Translations under genes and position numbers: made by a program
Notes under the pieces: model-generated
Database searches by the model: none
Seen by the model: the letters and a program-made list of their open reading frames with translations, nothing else
What the model was told of the DNA's origin: nothing
Shown: positions 37,415 to 45,694 of the stretch, piece after piece
Layout of the letters: every line of letters begins with the position of its first letter
How positions within the stretch are numbered: the first letter of the stretch is position 1
Assembly (NCBI GenBank): GCA_035648415.1
Contig: DASRLO010000031.1
Coordinates: 1 to 64,000, forward strand
Direction: 5' to 3'
Source: DATARH01 sp035648415
GTDB taxonomy: Bacteria > Pseudomonadota > Alphaproteobacteria > ATCC43930 > CGMCC-115725
Length of the DNA stretch: 64,000 nucleotides

Positions 37415-37590
37415 CTACAGCGGCAGGAATTCTTCCATCCGGCGGCGCGCGGGGTCGAGCGCGGGGGTCGCACTCGATGATGTCGGCAGTGGGGTGCCGC
37501 GCGACGATGCGCGCGGTCACCTCGCGCGCGATGCGCCGGCTGAACGATTCCGGCTGCGGGCTCACGAGGACTTGCAGGAAATCGCGATCG
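37415..37590 (-). pseudogene. Remnant of a flavodoxin-fold NAD(P)H reductase/azoreductase-like gene
   Basis: The first 40 codons on the minus strand resemble the N-terminus of FMN quinone or azo reductases (LQVLVSPQPESFSRR, then EVTARIVARHP and DIIECD). The reading then jumps frame near 37455, and a short C-terminus follows (ALDPARRRMEEFLPL and a stop at 37415). The middle of a normal 190-residue protein is missing and no start codon is evident. It lies between a VOC gene and a hydrolase. The family guess rests on a short stretch. Confidence 0.4.
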
Positions 37591-37603
37591 CTCGCCTGAC
37601 TTC

Positions 37604-38569
37604 TCAGGCCAACACGCGGTTGAGAAATGCGTCCATCCGCGCCGTCGCCGCCTTTGCCAAGCCGCTCGGGAACAGGGTGAAGCCGTGCGCGCCGCCCGGA
37701 TAGATCGCGATCTCGGCCGCGTTGCCCGCGGCGACCCAGCGCGCGTGCATGAACAGCGTGTCGTCGAGCAGCGCGTCCTTGGTTCCCACCGTGAACAGCG
37801 CCGGGCACAGGCCCTTGAGATCGGCGTAAAGCGGCGAGATGTCGGGCGCGCGGCGGTCGGTAACGGCCGGCAGAAACGCGTTGTAGAATTGCTGCATGTC
37901 GATCGTCCGCAGCACCAAACGGGTATCGCCGAACTGCCGCTGGCTCGGCGTCATGCCGAGGTCGAACGCGCCGTAGACGATATTGGCGCCGCGCCATCCG
38001 GCATAACCGTGGCGGTCGCGCATCCGCAGGATCGTCACCGCGGTCAGGTGTCCGCCGGCCGACTCGCCGCCGATCGTCAGCGCTCCGGTGCCGAACTCGC
38101 GTTTGCCGTTTTCGACGAGCCACGCCGCCGCAGCCTCGCAATCGTCGGGGCCCGCCGGGTAGGGGTGTTCCGGCGCCAGCCGGTACTCGACCGCGACGAT
38201 GGCTTGCCCGGTATTGTCGGCGATCCGCTCCAGCATCGGGTCCTGCATGTCGGCGCCGCCGAGCATCCAGCCGCCGCCGTGGAGATGCAGATAGACGCCG
38301 CGCGGCTCGGCCGGCGCAATGATCCGCAGCGGGATCTGGCTGCCGTCCTTGCCGGTGATGGTGATGGTTCGCGCGCGGCTCGACATCACCGGCGCCGGGA
38401 ATGGGCCCTCGCCGCGACGGCGCGCCGCCCGGAACGCCGCGGGGCCGGTGATCCACCATTCCGGCTGGCCGGTCAGCAGCTCGATTATTCCGGCATTCAG
38501 CTGCGCCGTGTCGGGGTCGATCGCCGCGTCGCCGAACAGCGCGGCATCGAACGGGCGTGTGTCGGTCAT
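37604..38569 (-). CDS. Alpha/beta hydrolase, HSL-family (hormone-sensitive lipase-like) esterase
   Basis: 321 residues. The HSL motif LHGGGWMLGG provides the oxyanion hole, with YRLAPEHPYPAG next to it. The nucleophile Ser lies in GGESAGGHL, the acid in GTKDALLDD and the His in GGAHGFTLF. These enzymes are soluble carboxylesterases on short acyl esters. No signal peptide is seen. It stands divergent from the following SDR and downstream of a gene remnant. Confidence 0.9.
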   Translation of the reverse strand: MTDTRPFDAALFGDAAIDPDTAQLNAGIIELLTGQPEWWITGPAAFRAARRRGEGPFPAPVMSSRARTITITGKDGSQIPLRIIAPAEPRGVYLHLHGGGWMLGGADMQDPMLERIADNTGQAIVAVEYRLAPEHPYPAGPDDCEAAAAWLVENGKREFGTGALTIGGESAGGHLTAVTILRMRDRHGYAGWRGANIVYGAFDLGMTPSQRQFGDTRLVLRTIDMQQFYNAFLPAVTDRRAPDISPLYADLKGLCPALFTVGTKDALLDDTLFMHARWVAAGNAAEIAIYPGGAHGFTLFPSGLAKAATARMDAFLNRVLA

Positions 38570-38650
38570 CGTGTTCCTCCTCGCCGGCCCGCTGCCGTCA
38601 AACCGTAAAACACGCTATCGTGCGAGACCGACGCGAGGAAGGAAAGCCCG

Positions 38651-39412
38651 ATGCCACGACTTGAAGGCCAACGGCTGCAACAGAAGGTCGCGTTCATCAC
38701 CGGCGGCGGCACCGGGATCGGCCGCGCCACCGCGCTCCTCTTCGCCCGCGAAGGCGCCAAGGTCGCGATCGCCGATATCGCCGCGGCGGCGGGCGAGGAA
38801 ACCGCGCACCTCGCGGGTAGCGATGCGATCGCCATCCGCGCCGACGTCACCGAGCCCGAGAGCCTGCAAGCGGCGCTCCGGGCGACGGTCGGCAAGTTCG
38901 GCCGGCTCGATGTGCTGCACAACAATGCCGGCGGCTCAACCGCGCTGGACGACACCGCGGTCGACGCGCCGCTCGACGAATTCTGGCGGGCGATCAAACT
39001 GGACCTGTTCGGCACGTTTCTCGGCTGCCGTTTCGGCATCCCCGAGCTCATCAAATCGGGCGGCGGCTCGGTCATCAACATGAGTTCTAACGTCGCGCTG
39101 ATGGGCATTCCCGGCCGCGATTGCTATACGGCCGCGAAAGGCGGGATCGCCGCGATCACCCGCTCGCTCGCGGTCGCCTATGCGCCGCAGAAGGTGCGGG
39201 TCAACGCGATCGCGCCGTCGGCGACGATGACCGCGCGCGTCCGCCGGCTGGTCGCCGGAAATTCCGCGCTGACCAAGCTCGCGGACTCGCACCTGCTCGG
39301 CCTGATCGAGCCCGAGGACATCGCGAACGCGGCGCTCTACCTCGCCAGCGACGATTCCCGCATGGTCACCGGCCAGGTGCTGCCGGTGGACAGCGGGGTA
39401 ACGATCTCCTGA
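38651..39412 (+). CDS. SDR family oxidoreductase
   Basis: 253 residues. TGGGTGIG cofactor loop with Asp (IADIAAAAG) after beta-2 for NAD, NNAGG, catalytic Ser in NMSSNVA and YTAAKGG (Y-x3-K), closing with LPVDSGVTIS. Intact classical SDR. It is followed after 10 bp by a 2-hydroxyacid dehydrogenase, so the two probably share a transcript and a pathway on a hydroxy or keto acid. Substrate unknown. Confidence 0.88.
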   Translation: MPRLEGQRLQQKVAFITGGGTGIGRATALLFAREGAKVAIADIAAAAGEETAHLAGSDAIAIRADVTEPESLQAALRATVGKFGRLDVLHNNAGGSTALDDTAVDAPLDEFWRAIKLDLFGTFLGCRFGIPELIKSGGGSVINMSSNVALMGIPGRDCYTAAKGGIAAITRSLAVAYAPQKVRVNAIAPSATMTARVRRLVAGNSALTKLADSHLLGLIEPEDIANAALYLASDDSRMVTGQVLPVDSGVTIS

Positions 39413-39422
39413 GGCGGCCCGC

Positions 39423-40481
39423 ATGCGACCCATCAATGTTCTCAGCATCCAGCGGATCGGTGGCGCCGACCGCGAGCGGATCGCGGCGATCGACCCGGCG
39501 ATCCGACTGGTCGATGCCGGCGGCTGGTTCGACGGCGAGATCCGCGAAACCTGGCCGGCATATACCGGATCGCGCTATCTGCCGGCGGGCGCCAACGGCT
39601 CGGGAACCCGCGAGGAGCGCGACCGGCTGCTCGCCGACGCGGAGGTGATCCTTGGCGGGTTTCCGTTTCCGCTCGATCTGCGCGCCCGGTCGCCGCAGCT
39701 GAAATGGTTCCACCAGCGGCCCGCCGGCGCCAGCAATCTCTTGAACGGCGACCTCTGGGGCAGCGACGTCGTCGTCACCACCGCGCGCGGCGCGGGAAGC
39801 ACGCTGGCGATCGCGGAATATGCGGTCTCCGGCATCCTCTATTTCGCCAGAGGGTTTTACCGCGCCGCTGCGGACCGGCTGACGGGCGCCTTCGACCATC
39901 GCGCCTACAAGCCGGTGCTGCTCGACGGGAAGACCGCCTGCGTCGTCGGCGCCGGCGGCATCGGCCGCGATGTCGGGCGGCTCTGCGCCGCGCTGGGCAT
40001 GCGCGTCGTCGGAACGCGGCGCAGCCCGGAGCCAGGCGCGGCGCTGCCCGCAGGCTTCAGCAAGATCGGCGGCGCCGATGACCTCGACCGTTTCCTGCCG
40101 CACAGCGATTTTGTCGTGGTGTGCTGCCAATGGACGCCGCAGACGACGAACCTCTTCAACCGCGAGCGTTTCGCCGCGATGAAGGCAGGGAGCGTGCTGG
40201 TCAACGTCGCGCGCGGCGAGATCGTCGACGAGAATGCGCTTGCCGACGCTCTCGAGCGCGACCACCTGCGCGGCGCCGCGCTCGACGTCTATGCCGGCGA
40301 GTTCGAGCACACGCCGCCTGCGCGGCTGTGGTCCGACCCGCGGGTGCTGATCACGCCGCATATCTCGGGCGGCAGCGATGTCGACCGGCATGGCGGCATC
40401 GATATCTTTTGCGAGAATTTGCGCGCCTTTCTCGATGGGCGGGAACTGCGCAACGTCGTCGATTGGCAGCGGGGCTACTAA
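39423..40481 (+). CDS. D-2-hydroxyacid dehydrogenase family protein
   Basis: 352 residues. NAD-binding motif VVGAGGIGRDVG, catalytic Arg in NVARGEIVDE, the Glu about 30 residues later in the LDVYAGEFEHTP region, and the His in ITPHISGGSD. The N-terminal substrate domain is longer than in GhrA. It should interconvert a 2-keto acid and its D-2-hydroxy acid. The gene is 10 bp after an SDR gene. The substrate is not predictable; glyoxylate/hydroxypyruvate-type enzymes are one option. Confidence 0.9.
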   Translation: MRPINVLSIQRIGGADRERIAAIDPAIRLVDAGGWFDGEIRETWPAYTGSRYLPAGANGSGTREERDRLLADAEVILGGFPFPLDLRARSPQLKWFHQRPAGASNLLNGDLWGSDVVVTTARGAGSTLAIAEYAVSGILYFARGFYRAAADRLTGAFDHRAYKPVLLDGKTACVVGAGGIGRDVGRLCAALGMRVVGTRRSPEPGAALPAGFSKIGGADDLDRFLPHSDFVVVCCQWTPQTTNLFNRERFAAMKAGSVLVNVARGEIVDENALADALERDHLRGAALDVYAGEFEHTPPARLWSDPRVLITPHISGGSDVDRHGGIDIFCENLRAFLDGRELRNVVDWQRGY

Positions 40482-40725
40482 GCCTCGATGCGCGCCAACA
40501 AACGGCGGTTGACGCTCGCCAAGGCGACGGTCGCGGTGGTCCTTTACCTTTGTCGCCGGTATGTCGACGCGCTCGGCTGGCTGAGCCTCAACCGCGTATC
40601 CACCGCGCAGAGAGCGTGAACATCTCTTGCTGGCCGTCCATGTCACCGCCGGTAACCGTTCGCTTGCCGAATTTTCGGTTCGGCCCGTCAACTGTGTTGG
40701 TAATACGAGGGACCGAACGTTTTAG

Positions 40726-41634
40726 CTACATCCGCTCATACTTCACCACCCGGCGGATGCGGCCCCACTCGCCGGGCTGCACGGCGTAGATCGAGCCCTT
40801 GGAATCGACCCAGATGCCATGCGTCGATTTGTGGATGTCGCCACCCCAGCGCGCCAACCGCTCGCCGTCGAGGGTCAGGATGCTGATCATCCCGCTATTG
40901 TGCTCGGGGATGTAGACGATGTCGTCGGCGTCGACATAGAAGAAGGCCGGGCCGATCAGCTCGACCGGCCACACGCTCAACAGTCTGCCGTCCTGGTCGA
41001 AGACTTGCACCCGATCGTTCTCGCGGTCGGCGACGAGGAGCCGCCCGCGCCGGTCGATCCACAACCCGTGCGGCAGGTTGAACTGCCCCGGCCCGACGCC
41101 CGGCTCGCCCCACGATTTGATCAGCGTCGCGTCGGCCGAGAATTTGTGGATTCGCGCATTGCCGTAGCCGTCCGCCATGAAATACGAGCCATCGGGCGCC
41201 TCGACGATGTCGGTCGGCAGGTTGAACGGGCCGCCGCCATGCGTGACCTTCTTCCAGGCGGAAGAGCTGTAATCGTCGTCCGGCACGCCGGTGTCCGAGC
41301 GCGCGTCGCGCACGCCGATCGTCTGCAGCAGCCGCCCATCCTTGGTGAACTTGAAGAACTGGCCGTAATGCTCGTCGGTGAGCCAGACATTGTCGTCGGC
41401 GTCGAAGCGGATCGCATGCGGGAACTGGAAGAGGCCGGCGCCCCACGACCCGACGAACCGGCCGTCGTGGTCGAAGATCACCACCGGGTGATCCTTGTTG
41501 CGGTTGAAGCAGTAGGCGCGGTCCTCGGAATCGACCGCGACCGCGCAGGCCCTCACCTCGACATGCTCGGGCGCCTGCTGCCAATCCCAATTGACCCGAT
41601 AGCGATATTTGCCGCTGCCGACGATCTCGTCCAT
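40726..41634 (-). CDS. NHL-repeat beta-propeller protein
   Basis: 302 residues composed of repeated NHL units: VAVDSEDRAYCFNR, IRFDADDNVWLTDE, TDIVEAPDGSYFMADG, LWIDRRGRLLVADREN and IWVDSKGSIYAV, about six blades. It resembles the lyase-like half of peptidylglycine alpha-amidating enzymes, a label often given to such bacterial proteins. No signal peptide is visible. ATG 41634 gives a compact start; TTG/ATG options upstream lack support. Likely binds a ligand or partner; function unknown. Confidence 0.85.
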   Translation of the reverse strand: MDEIVGSGKYRYRVNWDWQQAPEHVEVRACAVAVDSEDRAYCFNRNKDHPVVIFDHDGRFVGSWGAGLFQFPHAIRFDADDNVWLTDEHYGQFFKFTKDGRLLQTIGVRDARSDTGVPDDDYSSSAWKKVTHGGGPFNLPTDIVEAPDGSYFMADGYGNARIHKFSADATLIKSWGEPGVGPGQFNLPHGLWIDRRGRLLVADRENDRVQVFDQDGRLLSVWPVELIGPAFFYVDADDIVYIPEHNSGMISILTLDGERLARWGGDIHKSTHGIWVDSKGSIYAVQPGEWGRIRRVVKYERM

Positions 41635-41748
41635 CGCGCGCCCCTGCCCCACATCCGCTTCGTTTGGTCACTATAGCAGGCCGCTTGCGCCGCGGCGTCA
41701 ACCCGGGCATGGCAGCGCCGCCGTTTCGCGCACGAGATATCTGAAATT

Positions 41749-41772
41749 CCATCCCGGCCTGCGCCGGGATGG
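41749..41772. repeat. Short perfect hairpin, REP-like palindromic element
   Basis: CCATCCCGGC (41749-41758), a 4-nt loop CTGC, and the exact reverse complement GCCGGGATGG (41763-41772). It lies in the 251-bp gap between two divergent genes, so it is not positioned as a terminator. Its form fits dispersed palindromic repeats of alphaproteobacterial genomes, though it is the only copy I see here. Confidence 0.6.
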
Positions 41773-41885
41773 GGCCTGAAAGAACTGCTGAGCCATGTGC
41801 TTCGACCGCGGCCGAAGCGATCGGCTGCCCCGCGGCACGGCAGGATGCTAACATCCCCAATCCTCTCGACCGCTGGGAGCGGGTC

Positions 41886-42260
41886 ATGCCGCAAGCCGAC
41901 CTCGAAGCGCTGGAGCAGCTCAACCGCGACTACATCGCCGCGGTGCAGAACTGCGATGTCGGGCGCTTCGGCGAGATCCTCGCCGACGAGTTCTATTGCT
42001 CGAACCCGGACGGATCGCTGGTCGACCGGAAGGGTTTTCTGGAGCAGACCGCGCGCCCGGCGACGATCTCCGGGCTCGAGGCCAAGGATGTGATGATCCG
42101 GCTCTTCGGCCCCCGTGGTCATGAAAATATCGCGATCATCCACGCGCGCACCGTCTACAAGACCGCCGACGGCGCCGCTAAATCCGGCCGCTACACCGAT
42201 GTCTGGGCGCGCCGGAACGGGAGCTGGCTTGCGGTCTCGGCGCATGTGACGCGCGGCTGA
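41886..42260 (+). CDS. NTF2-like / DUF4440 family protein
   Basis: 124 residues. Cone-shaped NTF2 fold pattern: a first helix (LEALEQLNRDYIAAVQNCD), LADEFYCSNPDGSLVDRKGF, the strand AIIHARTVYKT and the terminal strands YTDVWARRNGSWLAVSAHV. Such proteins are small hydrolases, isomerases or binding proteins. ATG 41886 with GGGAG upstream is preferred to earlier starts. No operon partner lies within 80 bp on its strand. Confidence 0.8.
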   Translation: MPQADLEALEQLNRDYIAAVQNCDVGRFGEILADEFYCSNPDGSLVDRKGFLEQTARPATISGLEAKDVMIRLFGPRGHENIAIIHARTVYKTADGAAKSGRYTDVWARRNGSWLAVSAHVTRG

Positions 42261-42352
42261 CCGCACGCCGCACAGGCCCGCTTCCGCCACGCGCTTCCCT
42301 TGGTTTCAGGCGAGCGCTAGAGTCGCCCTCAGCCCGATTTGAGGACATGGTC

Positions 42353-43498
42353 GTGACCGCAGACGACCCCAGCAATCCGAGCTCCGCCGAGAGCACCGCC
42401 GGCGAAGCCCCGCGCGCCGAAGGCGAACCGGCGGCGACGCCCGCCGAGGACGCTGCGCCGGGGCCGCCGCGCCGTCGCCGGCGGCGGCGGCGGCGTCCGG
42501 TAAACGCGGTTCCGAGGGCCGAGGGCGCGGCCGCGCCATCGGACTACCGCAACGCCGCTGCAAATGGGGAACCCGCCGCCGACGCGCCCGGCGACAGTCA
42601 GGCCGGCGAAGCGAACTCCGGCGGCAACACGCTGCGTCTGCGCACCCGTCCGCCGCGCCGCCGCCGCCGGCGGCCTCCAATGGCGGCAGCGGGTGATGCA
42701 ACAGCGGCTCGCGAGGCCGGCGCGGCGCCCGGCGGGGAAGCGAGCGCGGTATCGGATGGCGCAACTGGCGAAACTGGCGCAACGCCTCCCGCCGCGCCGC
42801 GCCTCGGCCCCGACGGTCAGAAGCTGCGCCGCCGCCGCCGGCGCCGGAAGCCGCCGCAATTGGGCGGCGCGGGCGAAGCGGCCGCCGGCCAGCCGCCGGC
42901 TGAAGGCGCTGCGCCGGCGCCGCGCGACCCCAATCGTCCGCCACGGCGGCGCAACCGCGGGGCGCGCGGCGATCGTCCCGCCGCTGCTGGCGAGGGCGGT
43001 GCAGCGCCAGAGGCGCGGCCGGAACGCGGGCGCCGCGGCGGCTCAGGGGTCAGCGCAGGGGCCGGCGCAGGGGCCGGCGCAGGACGCGGCCCGCGCGAGG
43101 CGCGCGGCGATGGGCCCCGCGATCGCGACCGCCGTCCCGGCGGTCCGGGCCGTCGCGAGGGCCGCGGAGGTCCGGGACGCGGTCGCGGCGACGGCCCGAA
43201 GCGGATCGAGCGCAAGCTCTATTCGGTCGATGCGGTGGTCGACCGCGGCTTTGAGGATGTCGAGGAGGAAGGCGGCGACACGCGCCGCGTCCATTGGACG
43301 ATCGTCAAGCGCACCGTCGCCGACCAGATCACCCGCAAGCCGATGTCGCACAGCTATGTGCTCCAGCGCGACGGCGTCGACAGCGAATTCCCGACCCTCG
43401 GCGCGGCGCGCGACACGGTCAACAAGAAGATCGTCCACCCCGAGAAACTGACGCTCTCGAAGGCCGAGCACGCCGCGCAAAAGGGCAACAGCCGCTAA
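42353..43498 (+). CDS. Arginine-tract, intrinsically disordered protein with a conserved-looking C-terminal domain
   Basis: 381 residues. About 290 residues are low complexity: three separate Arg runs (nine, six and eight Arg in a row or nearly so, at about residues 41-50, 103-108 and 159-166), Ala/Gly/Pro/Glu filler, RGG-like stretches (RGRRGG, GRREGRGG, GRGRGDG) and an AG repeat. The last 95 residues are ordered (RKLYSVDAVVDRGFEDV, RVHWTIVKRTVAD, SHSYVLQRDGVD). GAGGA 7 nt before GTG 42353 suggests that start over ATG 42347. The basic tracts suit RNA or ribosome binding. I do not recognise the C-terminal domain. Confidence 0.75.
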   Translation: MTADDPSNPSSAESTAGEAPRAEGEPAATPAEDAAPGPPRRRRRRRRRPVNAVPRAEGAAAPSDYRNAAANGEPAADAPGDSQAGEANSGGNTLRLRTRPPRRRRRRPPMAAAGDATAAREAGAAPGGEASAVSDGATGETGATPPAAPRLGPDGQKLRRRRRRRKPPQLGGAGEAAAGQPPAEGAAPAPRDPNRPPRRRNRGARGDRPAAAGEGGAAPEARPERGRRGGSGVSAGAGAGAGAGRGPREARGDGPRDRDRRPGGPGRREGRGGPGRGRGDGPKRIERKLYSVDAVVDRGFEDVEEEGGDTRRVHWTIVKRTVADQITRKPMSHSYVLQRDGVDSEFPTLGAARDTVNKKIVHPEKLTLSKAEHAAQKGNSR

Positions 43499-43542
43499 AT
43501 CAAGACACGGCGCAGCCCGCTGCCCCACTTGATAGGAAGCCG

Positions 43543-44934
43543 ATGGACATCCCCTTCCTGACCATCGCCGAGCTCGGCCGCGCCTATGACCGGCGCGAAC
43601 TGTCGCCGGTCGAGGTGACCCGAGTGCTGCTCGACCGCGTCGCGGCGCATGACGGCAAGCTCGACAGCTTCATCCGCGTCACCGAAGAAGTCGCGCTCGC
43701 CGAAGCCAAGGCCGCCGAGGCCGAGCTGACGGCCGGGCGCCGGCGCGGGCCGATGCACGGCATCCCCTACGGCCTCAAGGACATCGTAGAGACCGCCGGC
43801 ATCCCCACCACCGGCCACTCGAAACTGCGCCAGCACCACGTACCGGCAGAGGACGCCGAGATCGTCCGCCGGCTGAAGCAAGGCGGCGGGGTGCTGATGG
43901 GCAAGCTCGCGACCTGGGAGTTCGCCAATGGCGGCCCGAGTTTCGACCTGCCCTGGCCGCCGGCGCGCAACCCGTGGGACCGCGGGCGGCTGCCGGGCGG
44001 CTCGTCGAGCGGTCCCGGTGCGGCGGTGGCGGCGGGGTTCGTGCCGGCCGCGGTCGGCACCGACACCGGCGGCTCGATCCGCGGCCCCGCCGCCTTCTGC
44101 GGCATCGCCGGGCTGAAGCCGACCTATGGCCGCGTCAGCCGCCGCGGCGTCTTCCCAAACACCTTCACGATGGACCATATCGGCCCGATGACCCGCAGCG
44201 CCGAGGACATCTCCCTCATGCTCCAGGTGATCGCCGGCTTCGACCCGGCCGACCCCGGCAGCGAGGATTGCCCGGTGCCGGATTACGTCGCGACTCTCGG
44301 CCAGGGCGTCAAGGGCCTGCGGTTCGGCCTCGTCGAAGGCTGGCACGACGCCCCCGGCGCGCATCCCGATCTCGGTCCCGCGATCGCCGCGGCGGTCGCG
44401 GTGCTGGAAGACCTCGGCGCAATCGTCGAGCCGGTGAAACTGTCGAGCCTGCGCGACTACACCGACTGCAAGACGACGATCTCGATCGCCGAGCTCTACG
44501 CGATCCACGAGCATGACATGCGCACCAGGCCGCGGGATTTTGGCCGCATCCTGCGCAACCGCATCCTCCCCGGCGCGCTGATCCGCGCCGAGGATTACCA
44601 GGCGGCGCTGCGCTGGCGCACCCTGCTGGCGCGCGAGCAGCAGATCGCGTTGAAGAAAGTCGACGCGTTCGTCACCGCCGGCGCGCGCGCCATCGCCGAC
44701 CGGGCCGAGCCCGACAGCGCCGACAGCCTCGTCACCTCACCCAGCATCACCATGCCGTTCAGCGTCAGCGGCATTCCGGCGATCGCGATCCCCTGCGGCT
44801 TCAGCCGGGCCGAGGGCATGCCGCTGTCGTTGCAGATCGCCGCCGGCCCCTTCCGGGAGACGACCGTGCTGCGCATCGCCCACGCCTTTCAGCAAGCGAC
44901 CGACTGGCACCGCCGCCACCCGGTGCTGGGCTAG
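43543..44934 (+). CDS. Amidase-signature family protein (GatA/AtzE-like)
   Basis: 463 residues. Amidase signature with the Ser-cisSer-Lys triad: Lys in YGLKDIV, cis-Ser in GGSSSGPG and nucleophile in TDTGGSIRGPAAFCG. The C-terminal end SGIPAIAIPCGF is family-typical. It hydrolyses an amide, or acts as amidotransferase A if paired with small and B subunits. A 72-residue protein resembling AtzG follows in the same direction, so an AtzE/AtzG-type pair is possible. AGGAAG precedes ATG 43543; a longer frame into the Arg-rich gene is not credible. Confidence 0.9.
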   Translation: MDIPFLTIAELGRAYDRRELSPVEVTRVLLDRVAAHDGKLDSFIRVTEEVALAEAKAAEAELTAGRRRGPMHGIPYGLKDIVETAGIPTTGHSKLRQHHVPAEDAEIVRRLKQGGGVLMGKLATWEFANGGPSFDLPWPPARNPWDRGRLPGGSSSGPGAAVAAGFVPAAVGTDTGGSIRGPAAFCGIAGLKPTYGRVSRRGVFPNTFTMDHIGPMTRSAEDISLMLQVIAGFDPADPGSEDCPVPDYVATLGQGVKGLRFGLVEGWHDAPGAHPDLGPAIAAAVAVLEDLGAIVEPVKLSSLRDYTDCKTTISIAELYAIHEHDMRTRPRDFGRILRNRILPGALIRAEDYQAALRWRTLLAREQQIALKKVDAFVTAGARAIADRAEPDSADSLVTSPSITMPFSVSGIPAIAIPCGFSRAEGMPLSLQIAAGPFRETTVLRIAHAFQQATDWHRRHPVLG

Positions 44935-44996
44935 CAGAGCGCCGCCATGGCGAGCCCAAGGCGCCCCACCCCGACCACCTCGCGGAGACCGCCCCG

Positions 44997-45215
44997 ATGC
45001 CCGACGACCTGACCCACTTGCCGCCCGCGACCCCGGACGAGGTTCGCGCGATGGTGGCGCGCGCCGGGATCGACCTCCCGGAAGAGCTGATGCGGCAATT
45101 TATCGCCGCCTGGCCGCAATTCGAGGCGATGGTCCGCCGCATCCCGCGCGGCCTCGGCTACGCCGACGAGCCGGCGCATAGTTTCCGTCCGACCCGCCTC
45201 GCCGGCATGGGGTAA
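44997..45215 (+). CDS. Small AtzG/DUF4089-like protein
   Basis: 72 residues. A helical first half (ATPDEVRAMVARAGIDLPEE) is followed by RRIPRGLGYADEPAHSFRP, which matches the pattern of AtzG/DUF4089 subunits ending in Glu-Pro-Ala and a Phe-Arg-Pro block. Such proteins form complexes with amidases of the AtzE/GatA class, as GatC does. It sits 62 bp after the amidase and 11 bp before a VOC gene. The likeness is short, so the family call is moderate; it is a real small gene on context. Confidence 0.55.
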   Translation: MPDDLTHLPPATPDEVRAMVARAGIDLPEELMRQFIAAWPQFEAMVRRIPRGLGYADEPAHSFRPTRLAGMG

Positions 45216-45226
45216 GGGAGAGGCCT

Positions 45227-45619
45227 ATGTTCAAGCGCATCGATCACATCGAAATCGTCACCGACAAGCTCGACGACACGGTACGGTTCTATACCGAGGT
45301 GCTGGAGTTCACGGTCGGAGCTCGCGATCGGATCGAACGGCCGGGCGGCTCGGTTTTGAACATCGTCTACCTCGGCCTCGGCGGAACGACCGTCGAGCTG
45401 ATGTCGTATGACGGCGTTCCGGTCGCGCCGGAGCCGGAAAAGGAACACCTCGGCTACCGGATGATGGCGCTTGAGGTCGAGGACATGAAAGCGGCCATCG
45501 CGCATCTGAAGACCAAGGGCGTCGACGTGGTCTGGGGTCCGATGTTCCGGGACACTTATGCCCGCGCCGAGATTTGCGATCCCAACGGCTGCCGCATCGA
45601 GTTGCGTCACTGGTTCTGA
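45227..45619 (+). CDS. VOC superfamily (glyoxalase-like) protein
   Basis: 130 residues with two beta-alpha-beta3 modules. RIDHIEIVTDKLDDT starts the first with a probable metal His; TTVELMSY supplies a Glu, the second half opens at GYRMMALEVEDM, and the end has ICDPNGCRIELRHW with the final Glu. It is different from the VOC gene at 36989. It follows the AtzG-like gene by 11 bp and probably shares the amidase transcript. Substrate unknown. Confidence 0.85.
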   Translation: MFKRIDHIEIVTDKLDDTVRFYTEVLEFTVGARDRIERPGGSVLNIVYLGLGGTTVELMSYDGVPVAPEPEKEHLGYRMMALEVEDMKAAIAHLKTKGVDVVWGPMFRDTYARAEICDPNGCRIELRHWF

Positions 45620-45694
45620 AGAGGCGAAGGGGCCGCCCGGCGATCGCGGCGCCGGATTGGCCAGCCGCCCGCGCCTCGCCGACGCTGCCGCCAG

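Noticed and set aside
40489..40620. 43-codon frame after the 2-hydroxyacid dehydrogenase
   Set aside because: Short, basic, no ribosome binding site and no recognisable motif; likely chance.
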